From: Treponema sp.
GTDB lineage: Bacteria; Spirochaetota; Spirochaetia; Treponematales; Treponemataceae
Direction: 5' to 3'
Length of the DNA stretch: 64,000 bases
NCBI GenBank assembly: GCA_024693045.1
Contig: JAILLQ010000020.1
Location: 163,387-227,386 of the forward strand
Shown here: positions 63,589 to 64,000 of the stretch, piece after piece
How the letters are laid out: every line of letters begins with the position of its first letter
Position numbering within the stretch: the first letter of the stretch is position 1
Position numbers and translations under genes: made by a program
Notes under the pieces: generated by a model
The model's database searches: none
What the model was told of the DNA's origin: nothing
Seen by the model: the letters and a program-made list of their open reading frames with translations, nothing else

Positions 63589-63617
63589 TTGACAAAGAAA
63601 ATCGAAATCTATATATT
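63589..63617 (+). promoter_or_regulatory. tRNA promoter
   Basis: TTGACA (63589-63594), 17-nt spacer, TATATT (63612-63617): consensus -35 and near-consensus -10, about 16 nt before tRNA-Gln. Confidence 0.85.
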
Positions 63618-63632
63618 AATGGAACATTGCAT

Positions 63633-63703
63633 TCCCCGATTGTGTAATGGTAGCACTTCAGATTCTGGTTCTGACTGTGGGGGTTCGAATCCTCCTTGGG
63701 GAA
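63633..63703 (+). tRNA. tRNA-Gln (anticodon CUG)
   Basis: A 71-nt cloverleaf. Acceptor TCCCCGA pairs with TTGGGGA, D arm GTG-CAC, anticodon stem TCAGA/TCTGA with loop TTCTGGT (anticodon CTG), T arm GGGGG-TTCGAAT-CCTCC, discriminator A. CCA is not encoded. Confidence 0.95.
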
Positions 63704-63705
63704 CT

Positions 63706-63735
63706 AAAGCTGAACTTAATAGTTCAGCTTTTTTT
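63706..63735 (+). terminator. Terminator-like hairpin between the two tRNAs
   Basis: AAAGCTGAACT, TAAT loop, AGTTCAGCTTT: perfect 11-bp stem followed by TTTTT. It ends the tRNA-Gln transcript or partially separates it from tRNA-Glu. Confidence 0.88.
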
Positions 63736-63737
63736 AT

Positions 63738-63809
63738 GGCCCCTTCGTATAACGGCTAGTACAGCGGATTCTCATTCCGTCAACAGGAGTTCGATTCTCC
63801 TAGGGGCTG
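63738..63809 (+). tRNA. tRNA-Glu (anticodon CUC)
   Basis: A 72-nt cloverleaf. Acceptor GGCCCCT with AGGGGCT (one G-U at the end), D arm GTAT-GTAC, anticodon stem GCGGA/TCCGT with loop TTCTCAT (anticodon CTC), T arm AGGAG-TTCGATT-CTCCT, discriminator G. CCA is not encoded. Confidence 0.95.
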
Positions 63810-63827
63810 ACCTAAAAAAAACAAAAA

Positions 63828-63856
63828 GACTTCCTTTTTAAGGAAGCCTTTTTTTT
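63828..63856 (+). terminator. Terminator after tRNA-Glu
   Basis: GACTTCCTT, TTT, AAGGAAGCC with one mismatch, then TTTTTTTT. Confidence 0.85.
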
Positions 63857-63866
63857 GCCAAAAAGT

Positions 63867-63995
63867 GAGAATCGAACTGCGAAGTGAGTGCTTCTAAAAA
63901 TTGCGAGCAGTGCGGAGCAATTTTTAGAATTGTTCGACAGGGATGTCGAACAAAACGAACGAAGACGGCGCAGAAGGAGTGAACAGGATGTTCAC
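63867..63995. repeat. Cluster of three perfect palindromes at the right edge
   Basis: TTCTAAAAATTGC/GCAATTTTTAGAA (63892-63929, 13 bp), TTGTTCGACA/TGTCGAACAA (63930-63953, 10 bp, GGGA loop) and GTGAACA/TGTTCAC (63979-63995, 7 bp). The first two are contiguous. The stretch is richer in GC than its surroundings. It begins with GAGAATCGAACT, the reverse complement of 12 nt of the tRNA-Glu T arm. It looks like an interspersed repeat element; a minus-strand frame is open through it to the window edge, but I do not call a gene. Confidence 0.6.
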
Positions 63996-64000
63996 GACTG

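Noticed and set aside
63838..63999. A minus-strand gene fragment entering from the right edge
   Set aside because: The frame is open, but it consists of palindromes and has no recognisable protein motif; a repeat element explains it better.

Overview
The window reads as chromosomal DNA of an AT-rich, motile, anaerobic spirochaete, most likely a host-associated Treponema. The evidence is a GroES gene separated from GroEL and sitting beside a sigma-70-family gene, an alanyl-tRNA synthetase of only 607 residues, a motility-accessory (MAF/DUF115) glycosyltransferase, several spirochaete-style lipoproteins, pyruvate formate-lyase, a large set of c-di-GMP proteins and three promoter-like sites of the flagellar sigma-28 type. 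I see no insertion sequence, prophage or CRISPR array. The species is inferred, not proven.

Layout. 3-4038: the 3' part of a CBS-type manganese pyrophosphatase, a GGDEF protein and gltX. 4234-13873 (minus strand): a sugar-uptake and sugar-sensing block. It runs from a low-molecular-weight phosphatase through a membrane-anchored binding-protein-like protein, a LytS/YesM-type histidine kinase, a YesN/AraC response regulator and a XylF-like lipoprotein to a ChvE-MmsA-MmsB monosaccharide importer. 13946-15977: dapA-asd. 16055-18784: a large 7TM pseudokinase/LuxR regulator. 18827-28901: aroC and a cell-envelope cluster (D,D-carboxypeptidase, degenerate deacetylase, zinc ribbon, LysM-M23 peptidase, signal peptidase I, FtsI-like PBP, MAF protein).

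28899-33680: a probable sigma-28-driven small transcript, an HD-GYP variant, an aldo/keto-reductase-like protein, glyS and a PilZ protein. 33828-39177: pflB, a MATE exporter and a His-rich CobW-type metallochaperone. 39335-45238: a membrane HTH regulator, a giant ankyrin lipoprotein with a sigma-28-type promoter, a TrpR-like repressor and a chemotaxis receptor. 45325-52309: a transport protein, dnaE, yggT-like and recG. 52306-62606: sigma factor, groES, TPR lipoprotein, nusB, SurA-like chaperone, alaS, a secreted protein and groEL. 62869-64000: a SIMPL-domain protein, tRNA-Gln(CUG), tRNA-Glu(CUC) and a cluster of perfect palindromes that runs towards the window edge.

Two themes stand out. First, many genes lack a Shine-Dalgarno sequence and have a good -10 box 6 (sometimes 9-10) nt before the ATG, which points to widespread leaderless transcripts; several of these promoters are fused to the terminator of the preceding gene. 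Second, c-di-GMP, flagellar-type promoters and catalytically altered signalling enzymes recur: HD-GYP with Glu for Asp, a pseudokinase, a degenerate receiver, a degenerate deacetylase and a degenerate aldo/keto reductase.
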